DNA of 38,716 nt from Basidiobolus ranarum (taxonomy: Eukaryota; Basidiobolomycota; Basidiobolomycetes; Basidiobolales). The stretch spans positions 1 through 38,716 of the forward strand of contig JASJQH010006921.1 of NCBI GenBank assembly GCA_040143965.1. The letters run 5' to 3'. Under the pieces are notes generated by a model that saw only the letters and a list, made by a program, of their open reading frames with translations, was not told the DNA's origin and did no database searches. This document shows positions 18,933 to 29,101 of this stretch, piece after piece (the stretch's first letter is position 1; every line of letters starts with the position of its first letter). Position numbers and translations under genes: made by a program.

Positions 18933-19550
18933 TTAATAGGAGAATGCTGCTAACAAAGTGATGGCCAAAACCAATGATGAATAAGGAGAACTGATGAAAT
19001 GTCCTGCGTCATTAGTAGTAGTACTATTAGCAGCTGGTTTAGCAACCGTCTGAACGCTGGCTGCTGGCGAAGGTAAAGACATTCCATTTTGACCTGGTTG
19101 AGGAATACCAGTCCATTCGGTAGAACCGTTCACACAGATTTGATGAACTGGGAAATACAATACGTTATTGGGAACTTGAGCGGGAAGTTTCATGGAGATA
19201 CCAAAATCCTCGTAGAAAGTAGGTTCTAAATAACCCGAGAATGTGACTGAACTGACTGTTTGATTAATGGTTTCTCCATGACTGGTAACTGGAGGAACCA
19301 GTGGACGGTAATTCAATGAAATGGTCCAGTTATGAGTTTGATGAGGCGCGACACTGGTAACGCCATCAGGAATATCTACAGTTAATTTCACCGTTGGGGA
19401 ATTAGAGCAACCGTGACCAACGCGGAAGGCAGTTTGAAAGTATGAATCCAAATATGCCATGTTAGGATTGGCAGTGACATGAGCCATCACTGGGGTAACA
19501 GCGACCAGACAAGCGGCTAGAGATGCGGTTAGGGCATTGAAGGAAACCAT
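18933..19550 (-). CDS. Secreted, probably GPI-anchored DUF1775 (YcnI-like) protein
   Basis: Single exon, 205 residues. The signal peptide ends ...TPVMA, so the mature protein begins with His (HVTANPNMAYL), the N-terminal His that YcnI proteins use in a one-histidine copper site. The YcnI signature continues with FRVGHGCSNSPTVKLTVDIP and the tryptophan in HNWTISL. A Pro/Ala/Ser linker (LPSPAASVQTVAKPAANSTT) and a hydrophobic end (SSLVLAITLLAAFSY) suggest a GPI anchor, absent from the bacterial proteins, which instead have a C-terminal membrane helix. Bacterial YcnI is encoded with copper-import genes. A copper-binding role on the fungal surface is inference. The family is mostly bacterial, so ancient transfer is plausible. 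Confidence 0.87.
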   Translation of the reverse strand: MVSFNALTASLAACLVAVTPVMAHVTANPNMAYLDSYFQTAFRVGHGCSNSPTVKLTVDIPDGVTSVAPHQTHNWTISLNYRPLVPPVTSHGETINQTVSSVTFSGYLEPTFYEDFGISMKLPAQVPNNVLYFPVHQICVNGSTEWTGIPQPGQNGMSLPSPAASVQTVAKPAANSTTTNDAGHFISSPYSSLVLAITLLAAFSY

Positions 19551-20719
19551 GGTAAACTGTGGAAATTTAAAGTTGGTAGAAGAGCTTTACAAACTTGTCG
19601 TTTCTGTCACGAAGGATTCTGGGTTTATATACCAATAAATGAATACAAATAATTTCAACATACCTCCCGATGATTGATGGTATAGCATCGATAAACACTC
19701 GACTTGCAACCTTCAGGAGCTAACCTGTTATAGTTTCACACTTAATCTTTCCGGTATATATTGTAGGCTAAAGTAGATATCATGCTTGTTGTACAACATT
19801 CTAAAATGGGGAATCTTCCAGAAAGTGTCTTACCCTTGACCAGTGAATAGAGCGGTAGATGAGTGGGGTTTGTTCTGAAAAAGGCGAAGTTCTAGAATCC
19901 CCTTAAGATAACAATACTGTGACTCTACTGTCTCACCACCAGTTAAGCTGGTATCTACAAATTTGGTAAGAAACTAGAAGTTTTAGGATAGGACTACGTG
20001 ATACACAAAAGATTTATTACATAAACCATGTCTTGTAGATGGTTATTGGGCGACATATGATGCATCGGTATTAGAGGAATCATAGAAAAAAAAGGAATTA
20101 TTTCTCAGTGGACTATTGAATTGGCTCCATAATACTTGGACTTAGTATGTGTAAGAGATTAGTGGCAGTATTGTTAAAAGTCACTTAAAAGTAAGAGAGT
20201 GATGAGTATGGATACCGTTAAGAATTTAGAGATAATTGTTTGCAGTTTACACCTACTACTGATTATTTTGAAAATAGGGTAGTATCTGCAGGGATATATT
20301 GGCCAATACAATTACCCCTAAGATTAACTAATAACAACCAACAACTTTATAGCCTCAGTTAGTTGACATATAATCAATCAATATGGTAAATTCTCTTCGA
20401 AACTTGATTCTCTGGATATCATATTCTTGTATTATAAGTACTTGAGGATGTGCGGATATCAACTCTTTACATAGTGAGGTCTTAGCAACATATAACATCA
20501 TGCAGCAGAAATATCTCGAATGAAGAGATAGGAAGCAGTGATTTTGGGATATAGGCCAAAAATCAATCAATTTTTTTGAAATGTAAAAATCTATGTAAAG
20601 AGTTTCGGTTAGATTTTGATACTCATCTGGTTTAATACTAAACAAATATGTATGAGTTATAAATGTGCCTAAGGTAAATTTTGGAAGAGCAGCTCTATCA
20701 TTCTTACTCATATTGTTTT
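19551..20719. other. Intergenic 1.17 kb, DUF1775 to USP gene
   Basis: No supported gene. The first ~100 bases hold the DUF1775 promoter (GTTTATATACC near 19621-19631, TATA on the minus strand). A 118-codon open frame on the minus strand (20711-20355) overlaps the USP start and shows no recognisable motif; I treat it as chance. Confidence 0.4.
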
Positions 20720-22665
20720 ATGTTTAACCTTAACTCTGAAAATATACCAGTATTTGCAGTACAATGTGCAACTGGTGTTGCTTCAATTTTACTTGTCATT
20801 ACTTTGTATACTAATTCTATTTCGAAAGAGCCTCTTACAATCGATAAAAAGAGAAGGCGAAAGAAGAAAAGTAAAAAGCAAGAAAACAGTTCGGAACATT
20901 CTGGTAAAAATCGTTCTTTGAAAACCTTTGTTTGAATACTGTTACTTACTTTACTATTCATAAAACAGCCGTAAAATGCCCATACTATTCTGGTCTCGTA
21001 AACCTTGGAAACACTTGTTTTCTAAATTCAATTCTTCAAGTAATATTCAGTTTAGTTTAAGTTCTACGTACATTTTTAATAGTTCCTTATTCTTTTCTCT
21101 ATACCTGTTCAGAGTTTGGCTGCTCTTAAACATTTGAGAGGATACTTGGAAAAATGCTGTGTATACGATTTATCCAATAGCGACCTAGAAAACATCCCTA
21201 TTACCTTCTCTTTGAATCGCACAGTGTACGGTATGTAGGATTTAATACCCAAATTCTAAGCTCTCTCTGTAGTTAGCTTTGCGCCAAGTTAACTCATCTC
21301 ACAAAGAACTTAGTCGTCCCTTAAAGCATAAGAAAATTATCTCGCCATATGACATATTAAAGTCACTTGATAAGAAGAAAAGTTGGATTTCTAGTCGACA
21401 AGAGCAGGTTGATTGAAGAAATATATTTTCTTGTTCGCAAGAAGATCGCTAAATTATTCCTAATTTCTCAAGGATGCTCATGAGCTTTTTCAATTAATTA
21501 GTAGTTGGCTCAGTGAAGAAGCGGAGAACGTATTTTCATCCAAACTATCGATGTCTCCGTTGAATCTGAACAACGAAAGAGCCAAGGTACTTGCCAGTAT
21601 AGTTCTTAAGCGCATAGTCTCACTATTGTAACCGATTTTCCTCTCTCCATGTAGCTAATGAGCCAAGAGGAAAATCCTATCCGTATGGTTCGTAATCCTT
21701 TCATTGGGTTCTCTGCTCACCGAATTTCGTGTGTTCAATGTGGTTACACGGTTTGTGGAATTTACCGAGATGAAGCCAAGCAACTTCATCAGTCTAATAT
21801 TCTTAATGATTCAGGATACCATCAAACATTATGCTTTCGACAATATCTCACTCATTCTTCCTCGAACTGTAAGTTGAAATCAGTGATATTTTATACGGTG
21901 ACTATTTGATTAACAAGCGATACAACCTGATTAGACAAAATGCACATTGGAAGAATGCCTTCAAAATTATACTAGCATAGACTCATTAACCGATTTTAGC
22001 TGTCGTCAATGCTCCTTGAATGCAACTAGATGTCGAATCATGAAATCCTTGGAGCAGGCGACCTCCGAGCCCAAAATATCTCTATTGAAGAAAACCTTAG
22101 CACGTATTGAACATGCTTTGGCGGGAGATCTATCTACAGAGTTGGTAGGATTAAGTTCATTCGAGTTAATAGTTGTCGGTCACATTCTCATCTTGAGTGT
22201 TATTGTATTTGTTAGCCCGATATTAAGATCACCCGCATCACTAGTAAGCACACGACTAAGCAAGTGATGTTTGCACGACCTCCACCGATTCTTTGCCTGC
22301 ATTTATCTCGATCCATATTTTTGTCTAATGGCATGTCAGCCAAAAATTCATGTCTGGTAGAGTTTCCCGTTCAACTCGACTTGAATCCGTTCTGTACGGA
22401 CGGTCATCTTTCAGTTTCACCATTAAAGCCAATATCGATTCACCGTAAGACTTCACCAGATAATAGAGAACGATCAATTTTGTATACCCTCAAGTCGGTG
22501 GTTGTTCATTATGGAAGTCATTATTCGGGACACTTCGCCACTTACCGTAGACAAGGGGACGAGTCCTCGAAAAGATGGCTTAGAATATCAGATGATAAAG
22601 TAGAAGAGGTGGATTTGGAGGAAGTGCTAAATTGTGAAGCGTACATGCTTTTTTATGAGAAATAA
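20720..22665 (+). CDS. Membrane-anchored ubiquitin-specific protease (USP30/Ubp16 type)
   Basis: Exons 20720-20903, 20969-21039, 21113-21230, 21277-21407, 21473-21586, 21655-21750, 21815-21868, 21935-22144, 22216-22665; 475 residues. One N-terminal membrane helix (about residues 12-33) precedes a Lys/Arg-rich stretch (KKRRRKKKSKK). The catalytic domain then starts with the Cys box GLVNLGNTCFLNSILQ (Cys78), the QEQDAHELFQ box, zinc-binding Cys pairs (CVQCGY and CRQC), and ends with the His box HYGSHYSGHFATYR (His about 432) and RISDDKV with the Asp. A tail anchor at the N-terminus and a catalytic domain on the cytosolic side is the plan of USP30 and yeast Ubp16 on the mitochondrial outer membrane, where ubiquitin is stripped from membrane proteins. 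Organelle is inference. Confidence 0.92.
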
Positions 22666-22767
22666 TAAAGAGCATTCATATGATGATTCATTTGATAGTT
22701 TACTAATTTATTAAATTCTTAGTCTCAACTAATCGATTAGTCAATGTTACATAATTCCGCTGGATCT

Positions 22768-23936
22768 TTAATCATACAATAGCTGCTGTGTTTGTGTTCC
22801 ATAAAGATGTTCCCAACTAACGGGTGGTGTCCATTGGGCGCCTACAAATAAATCCATTCATAACATAAGTTACCAGTGCTGTAGATTTTACTACATCTAT
22901 GTATATTTACCTTCCGCAGGTAGAAGTTGGAAAACCGAATTGAGGAAATTAGCGAGTAGGATTCCATCAGGTATATTGTCTAATCAATAGAGATGTCAGA
23001 TATTGGTCAACAATTGGATAGAATAAGAATTGATGTTACCTCCTTCAGTAGAGAATACAAGAACAACCATGAGGGAGATATTGTTAGCCTCACATTCAGA
23101 GAGGAAATATTTGGTCATTCCTCCACCAGGGATATACGTTGTAGTATCATCATCGTGTATCACCTCTCCATGGCGATTGACGTGAGTACGTTCAAACTCA
23201 CTGATGCCCAGGGCACCGATGCGTTGAATAGTATCACTAGAGAAAGAGGGAGTGGCCAAATACCGGAGGGGTGGGCTATATAAATGTTCGTATTTGACAA
23301 CGGTTAATAAATATTCGACGCAATCTGGGAGTAATGTTTTTACCCTTGAAGTTGAATTTCAGTTCTACCAAAAGAATCAAAACCAGATAGTAATATCACT
23401 TGCTTAAACTGAGCAACCTTAATAAACTCTACTAAGTTTCGAGCAAACTGATGCCATTTTTTCTATAATGAGTAATAAGCGAATTAGTCTCCCAATTTAG
23501 CTATATAATATTGAACACTAGGATATACCTTGAAAGCGGGTGCTCGTTGTTGTATCAGAGTCCACTTTTGGTCCTTGGTTTGAAATACTGTACAAGGAAT
23601 ATAAGGTTCAATCAAGGTCTCAGCAAAGTTGAAGATAAACATGCAAATTTTACCTTCCAATGAAACAGTTATGCCAGTTTGTCCAAAAGCGTTGCTTCCT
23701 GCGATTTGATGGACACAAACATCATCAAGAAAGCCGACTTTCTCCAAGCTAAGAGTTGAAATAAGTAGATCAAGTGTTAATTGCGGTACGTTTCCAATAG
23801 AAACAGAAGGCTATCAATTCAATGCAAAGGTAAGTTTGAGAAGTCGGAGATACGTGATTGAGAAGTATACCAAAAGTAAAGTGCTATCGCGTAGCTGGGA
23901 GATGTCGAATTTGCTTATGGGTTGAAAGGTATTCAT
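22768..23936 (-). CDS. PSMG2: Proteasome assembly chaperone 2
   Basis: Exons 23936-23871, 23810-23654, 23587-23529, 23462-23344, 23275-23040, 22979-22911, 22841-22768; 259 residues, close to human PSMG2 (264) and yeast Add66/Pba2 (267). Family motifs run the full length: PSVSIGNVPQLTLDLLIST, the KWTLIQQRAPAF strand, VILLSGFDSFGRTEIQLQ, PPLRYLATP, the signature YIPGGGMTKYF, VVLVFSTEGDNIPDG and the C-terminal TPPVSWEHLYG. With PAC1 it forms a dimer that guides alpha-ring assembly of the 20S proteasome in the cytosol. The gene converges on the USP gene, 102 bases apart. The intron at 23653-23588 is 66 bases with no in-frame stop, so unspliced RNA would add 22 residues after Glu74. Confident call from order and spacing of motifs. 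Confidence 0.92.
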
Positions 23937-24423
23937 ATTGGTCTACTGAAAGCTTCCTTACTGTGGCCGAGTTCAAGTAACTTTATGTTTTATATTACGT
24001 CACAAAAATAAAATTGATTTTATTTTGAAAGAATGGCTCCAACTATAGTTGTAATCAAGTCTTGATTAAACCATGTTAGAGATTAAATCTGAGCATTTAC
24101 ACTTAGTGAACTTCTTATTTTGATCATTGTAAGAACCATTAGAGTGTGAGAGTCTGTCTTTGGATCTCTCTTTTATTCTGCAACCAACGAGAATTTTATT
24201 TCTCTCGAAAACGAGTGAAGTTTCTTTGAGTTTATTAGTAACGTGTTACTCCAGAAAGACGTAACTTATTTCCAGTATATAGCTAATTTGCCATTGAAGT
24301 GAGAGCAGTATCGAACGATAGAAGTTTCGTTAGTAGTCGCATAAAAAATCCCAACCAAAAGAATATAGTAAGTGTTATTGAGTACCTCAATAGATGTTGT
24401 CGGGATTTCAATGTTTGTAAACA

Positions 24424-24645
24424 GAAGAGATGTACCCGATTAGACGAACAGCTAGAACGTTAGGAGACGTTATTCAGGCTGCAGATAACACGGATATTAG
24501 AATCTGCAACTTGGAAGTAAAATAGCACGATCATCATAATTCCTCATGGAGGTTATTATCGGCCGATGCCAACAAGTTGATAAGAACGTTGATTCTAGAT
24601 GTTGGCATGGGTGTTTATATAATGTGGAGCTCTTATGGGATATCG
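24424..24645 (+). repeat. Dispersed ~220-base repeat, copy B
   Basis: This copy has the same orientation as copy C and is inverted relative to copy A. It is the most diverged of the three by eye. It has no coding content. See copy A for the shared blocks. Confidence 0.82.
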
Positions 24646-24923
24646 TAGCGGTTATTGGCGAGAGTATTAATTCAGAAAGATGTAAGCGATATAACTAACT
24701 TGCCCTTTAAACAGGTGTTTTGAACCGTTTGTTGAGTAAATTGCTAATGCCAGAGTTACATGTACATATCAACTACGACAGCATGATAGATCGTGTACAT
24801 GGTTTTAAAGGAACTTACGAAATCAATCTAATTTAATAGTAGTTTTGATAAAGTGTAGTAGGTTATTATAGCTCTAACACTGATAAAGTAGCTTCAATAT
24901 AAAGATTTGTGTGTAGCTTAATG

Positions 24924-25143
24924 TAGAAATATATCCGATTAGACGAACAGCCTGAACGTTAGGAGACGATACTCAGGCCGCAGATAACACGGATATTAGA
25001 ATCTGCAACTCGGAAGCAAGATAGCGCGATCATGATAATTCCTCATAGAGGGTATTTTCGGCCGATGCCAACAAGTTGGTAAGAACATTGAATCCAGATG
25101 TTGCTATCATTGTTTATATAGTGTAATATTGCTATGGGATAAC
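24924..25143 (+). repeat. Dispersed ~220-base repeat, copy C
   Basis: Very close to the reverse complement of copy A over the central ~190 bases. Ends about 125 bases before the DHHC gene start, so it may form part of that promoter. All three copies carry a TATATA-like motif near the same end (TTTATATAGTGTA here). Confidence 0.85.
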
Positions 25144-25270
25144 CCTAATTTTGTAAAAGATACTGAATTTTATTCCTTTAAATCACCTTTACATATCCAC
25201 AGGATCTTAATTGTTGTGATTAACTAGGGGATAGTCCTTGGCTGTATTCTTTCAGTTTTCTATACTCACG

Positions 25271-26876
25271 ATGTTCTCAATCAGAAAACAATACCAATTC
25301 AAGTGGTCGCATATAGTTGTATTCCTTGTCATTTTTACTATCGCCTTTATTGGCATCGCCACACAACTATGTGGAATTATTCGCTATTTTGATGCACCAC
25401 TTATTCATTTAATCGCATTTAATGCTCTAGTACTACTGCTATGTGTTAATTACTATTTAGCAGTTACAACTGATCCAGGAAAAGTTCCTTGGGAATGGAC
25501 ACCACAATTAGAAGGTGAAGTGACAGTGATTGAGGTAAAGAAGAGTAATGTCGAATCTCCAAGATTCTGTCGTACCTGTAGTGTATATAAACCTCCCCGT
25601 GCCCACCATTGTAGTGCTTGCAATCGGTTAGTTTTTATTCCTTGTAAAAACATGGTCAAAGTAGCCCCTATCATAACCGTTTGATTTTTATTGTAGCTGC
25701 GTTTTAAAAATGGACCATCATTGTTAGTAAGTTTTATGTTTATACGTGAGTAGCCCATTTTCTGACATATACGACCCTCAGGTCCCTGGTTGAATAACTG
25801 TGTTGGACACTGTAATTATCCGCATTTTATACGGTTCTTGTTTTTTGTCAATCTCGCCACCGGATACTCGTTCTATATATTATCAGCGAGAGGATATCAA
25901 ATTTATGATGATTCTATTCATAATAGAGTATGTGAGGATTTTGTTGAGATTTTTTTAGAAGTCACTTTCTTACAACACTTTTTTAAAATGATCAGCTCTG
26001 GGGGACGAGAGCACCTAGCAATGTTGAGCTTGGGACTCTCTTTACGGTCTTCCTATTGAACTTGGTTGTATTCTTTTGTGTTTTGGGTTTGAGTGTTTAC
26101 CAAATTTGGAGCTTGGCTTTAAATGTTACGACGATAGAATATCTAGAAAATGATAAGATACAAGAGATGGTCCAAAGGAATCAAATTTCACCGGTATTGA
26201 GCGACCCGTTATTTATATCTTAGAATATTCAGTCAGTATCTAATGCTTTTACGTTGGATATAAGGCTGTATTCCCATATGATCTTGGAGTGTGGGAGAAC
26301 TTTAGACAGGTTTTAGGTCGAAACGTACTACTTTGGGGTTGGCCGCAAAAAGCACCTGGAGATGGTTTGATGTATCCGGTAGCGAAGGGCCTTGGTAACC
26401 TATATATAATACTATTGTTTTGTAAGACGCTTACTAATGTCCAAACGTACAATTTATCTAAAGCCACCCCTGTTATCTGGCCTCCTCCAGAATACCTTAC
26501 TGCAAAGAAGCAACCTAGACCTAAATACGTTACCTCCAACATAACAACACATTCAGACTCCGAAGGGCCAACATTTGGCATCCCATGGCTTCAGATACCC
26601 ACTGGATTTTTAAATGGTGGCGAATCTTCGAAAGCATCTCAAACCAGACTCCTATCATCTGATTCAGAGTCAGAGTCTGAAGAGAACCTGATTCCGCTAG
26701 ATCATCTTGAGGATACTCTGGGTGAACACGATGAAGATTATGTATCAGGATTGAACTATCCAGCTCGACCTTCAGGACTCGTCCGGCGTACACCCAGTTC
26801 AAGATCCGGCGATGAATTCAATGACTCTGACGATGATGACCAACCCATTGGATCTTTATTATCTCGTAATCGTTGA
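25271..26876 (+). CDS. PFA4: DHHC protein S-palmitoyltransferase (Pfa4/ZDHHC6-like)
   Basis: Exons 25271-25626, 25697-25722, 25782-25927, 25996-26193, 26265-26876; 445 residues. Four membrane segments: two before the cysteine-rich domain (IVVFLVIFTIAFIGIATQL; LIAFNALVLLLCVNYYLAV) and two after it (FLFFVNLATGYSFYIL; FTVFLLNLVVFFCVLGL). The domain runs CRTCSVYKPPRAHHCSACNR - CVLKMDHHCPWLNNCVG, with active-site Cys128. 'TTDPG' before the domain and the TTxE-type motif (TTIEYLEND) after the last helix are family marks. The C-terminal FPYDLGVWENFRQVLG and WGWP stretch is typical of the Pfa4 branch, an ER enzyme that in yeast palmitoylates chitin synthase Chs3. The tail is Ser/Asp/Glu-rich. The acceptor at 26262-26264 (AAG) is the least certain junction. 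Confidence 0.9.
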
Positions 26877-26982
26877 GGAAGTTTTTTTGTATTTTACGAA
26901 GCACATTACGAAGCACATAGATAAAGTTTAAGCTGTACAAATAATTCTTTCGAAATAGATTTATTGGTGGAGATATGATTCT

Positions 26983-28857
26983 CTATAGGTCTATTCTATT
27001 GTTCTCTAATATGCTGGTTTTCGTGGCGAACCCTTGATTCCATTTCAAGAGTTGATTGATATCTCGAATCCAGGTGTTCCCTTCTGAGGGATTGTTTACG
27101 CAGGGTACGGGATATTGAGATGTTCGAACCTAAACGATACAACCATTATTTACAACCCTTGGTGAGCTTTGTGAATGCTAAGCCTCTTACCTCTACATAC
27201 CCACCCTTGGGCAACACACATATAACTCGTCCATCGATAGAGACATCCGCACGACCACGGCTACTCGTTGAGAGCTAATAAAATAAAGTTAAGAGCAGCG
27301 AATTGGGCAATCTCTTTCAGCGTCTTGACTGACCTTCACTTTCAACGAGGTGTCTATGGGGAAAAGGACGGGTCTAAATGAAAGTGACCGAGGACAGATC
27401 GGGGTCAAAAGTAGTGTCTGGACAGCCGGATGAACAATGGATCCACCTATTAAGGATTAGCATGCATGTATTACCATTCACCCTAATCAATGTTGAAAAT
27501 GTACCCGCAGATAAAGAGTAAGCAGTGGATCCAGTGGGAGTAGCTATTAATAGACTAGATTGTGTGTGAGTTTACGAGCTGAGGATGGAGTGAAGAAGCT
27601 CGCACTCACCCATCTGACTGTTTGTTAAGTTGATAGGAGACAAAGACAATTAGTTACAGTGGCAACCAGAAAAGAGTGATTTTTTAATACCAATCCAGTG
27701 GTCAGATCGTGGCCATTGACCTGCACGTCTAACTTGGCAAGATGTGGAGAGCGGCCACGATGTACATTAATCTCGTTCATGGCAAGCATATCGCCTAGAA
27801 ATAGGCTGTTAATAAGTCATCGGATAGAAAGAAATCAACTGACTGACTAGTTTTGGTCCCCTTCCAGACTATTCGTTCACCATCGGCCTTGTGGATGGAG
27901 CACGTAAGTCGCATTCTATCTAATAAAGAGACATTCCCGTGAAGCATTTGCTCGAAAGCTTGTTCAAAGTCTTGTATATCTAAACATTGAGTTATGGCTA
28001 ACAAGGACAATCAAAATCGAAGTTAGCAGCTATTCTTCAAACCAAAGGATACGATGTCGGATTAAAAAGCCCAATGTTCCCATCGAAAACGAAAGTACCG
28101 GAGGAGCTGGGCCACAAAATAGCGTAGATACATGCATGATAGTCCCATCTCCACCCAGTGTGACTACAAAGTCCACTGTCCGTTCATACTCCTTCAAATC
28201 CCCTTAGTATTAAGCTAATTAGCGTGGATGATCCCTTGATGTACAGTTATATTAGATTACCATCGGGAACTACGTGTACGAATGGAAATTCCTTCTGTAA
28301 ACGACGAGCTACAGATGGCTCTAAGACAATATTGATTTCTGGATGGGTTTCGTGTATCCATCTTAAGATGTAGATAAAACCCTTTTCAACTTCAGTCTCC
28401 CAAATATAGTACAACTCGAATTGTTGAAGCTTACCTGACCATTTCGGATAGTTTTTGCTCTGTCTTTGGGTCGTTGGGTTTTTTCACAAGTAGTACAGTA
28501 CGAGGTGCATTGTTCCATATTAAATTACTGCAACCACTAAAGGTGTTTTCAAAGAGAAGATATATACTTTAGTGCTTACAAACAAGTTATATTGGAATTG
28601 AAGGCACGAACCCAGGAGTCGACAAGAAGATTGGCTTGGATTTGTTTCCTGAAATTAAATTCAATAAGTGAACTTGTCAACAAATCTAAGTCATAGTATA
28701 TACCTTTGGTGAAAGCTTGACGACGCGAAACAACCTTGGTGGGCAAAGTTACAGTAGAGTTGAGACTCGAGTGCAAATATCGTAATTTATTGAATAGCTG
28801 GGGGGTACATGACAGCTTTTTGACTGCCGAAAAGTTACTGAGAGTAAAAGGTAGCAT
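26983..28857 (-). CDS. POS5: NAD(H) kinase, probably mitochondrial (Pos5/NADK2-fungal type)
   Basis: Exons 28857-28580, 28527-28435, 28361-28261, 28202-28053, 27979-27881, 27794-27691, 27617-27610, 27554-27505, 27446-27334, 27274-27191, 27129-26983; 408 residues. The basic, Ser-rich start (LRYLHSSLNSTVTLPTK) suits a mitochondrial presequence. Core motifs: ILV-type entry strand VLLVKKPND, the phosphate-donor loop LGGDGT (residues 173-178), MGTLGFL, the Asn-Glu pair in AMNEINVHRG (Asn247-Glu248), and SDGLLIATPTGSTAYSLSAG followed by GGSIVHP. The enzyme makes NADP(H) from NAD(H), for mitochondrial antioxidant defence and amino-acid synthesis. Exon 7 is 8 bases (TCAGATGG) and encodes Ser-Asp-Gly at 276-278; skipping it breaks the frame before the catalytic GSTAYS segment. 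Convergent with the DHHC gene (106 bases); divergent from TRAPPC6. Confidence 0.92.
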
Positions 28858-29101
28858 TTAGTTTAATAAGTAAAAACTCTTTGGTTGACACTTCTATGGT
28901 TTAGTTAGTTTTCGGATTCTTTCTTGTTACTTCGATTTTAATCCAATTTATTAGAACTAATTGGTCCTGAATAGCCCTAATCGATCAACTAACATTACTT
29001 GATTATGCAATTGACATAAATCATACTCTAACAATATTGGAAATTCCCTCACTTGTTATAATTGAAGACAGTTCTTAGCTGACAAAGTAAATCACTCTAA
29101 A
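28858..29101. promoter_or_regulatory. Bidirectional promoter, NAD kinase / TRAPPC6
   Basis: Only 244 bases separate the two divergent starts. AT-rich; no specific site recognised. Confidence 0.5.

Larger units (their letters stand above)
23937..25270. other. Repeat-rich intergenic region
   Basis: These 1.33 kb separate the PSMG2 start (minus) and the DHHC gene start (plus). They hold repeat copies B and C in direct orientation, about 280 bases apart. Short flanking similarities also occur: 'cagaaagaYgtaa' followed by 'taRctaaYttgcc' at both 24252-24293 and 24674-24703. It looks like a landing zone for repeated insertions or a partial local duplication. No gene seen. Confidence 0.6.

Noticed and set aside
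19843-19905. tRNA-like segment (A-box-like 'agagcggtagatgagtgggg', B-box-like 'gttctagaatcc')
   Set aside because: I could not fold an acceptor stem or cloverleaf; boxes are imperfect.
20355-20711. 118-codon minus-strand frame
   Set aside because: No motif, overlaps the USP start, ordinary intergenic composition.
26249-26581. 110-codon minus-strand frame
   Set aside because: Antisense of the last exon of the DHHC gene, whose sense frame shows family motifs.
28625-28679. Apparent 55-base intron in NAD kinase exon 1 (GTATAT...TTTCAG)
   Set aside because: Removing it breaks the frame into the next exon, while reading through keeps it; it is treated as coding, though an alternative transcript is possible.
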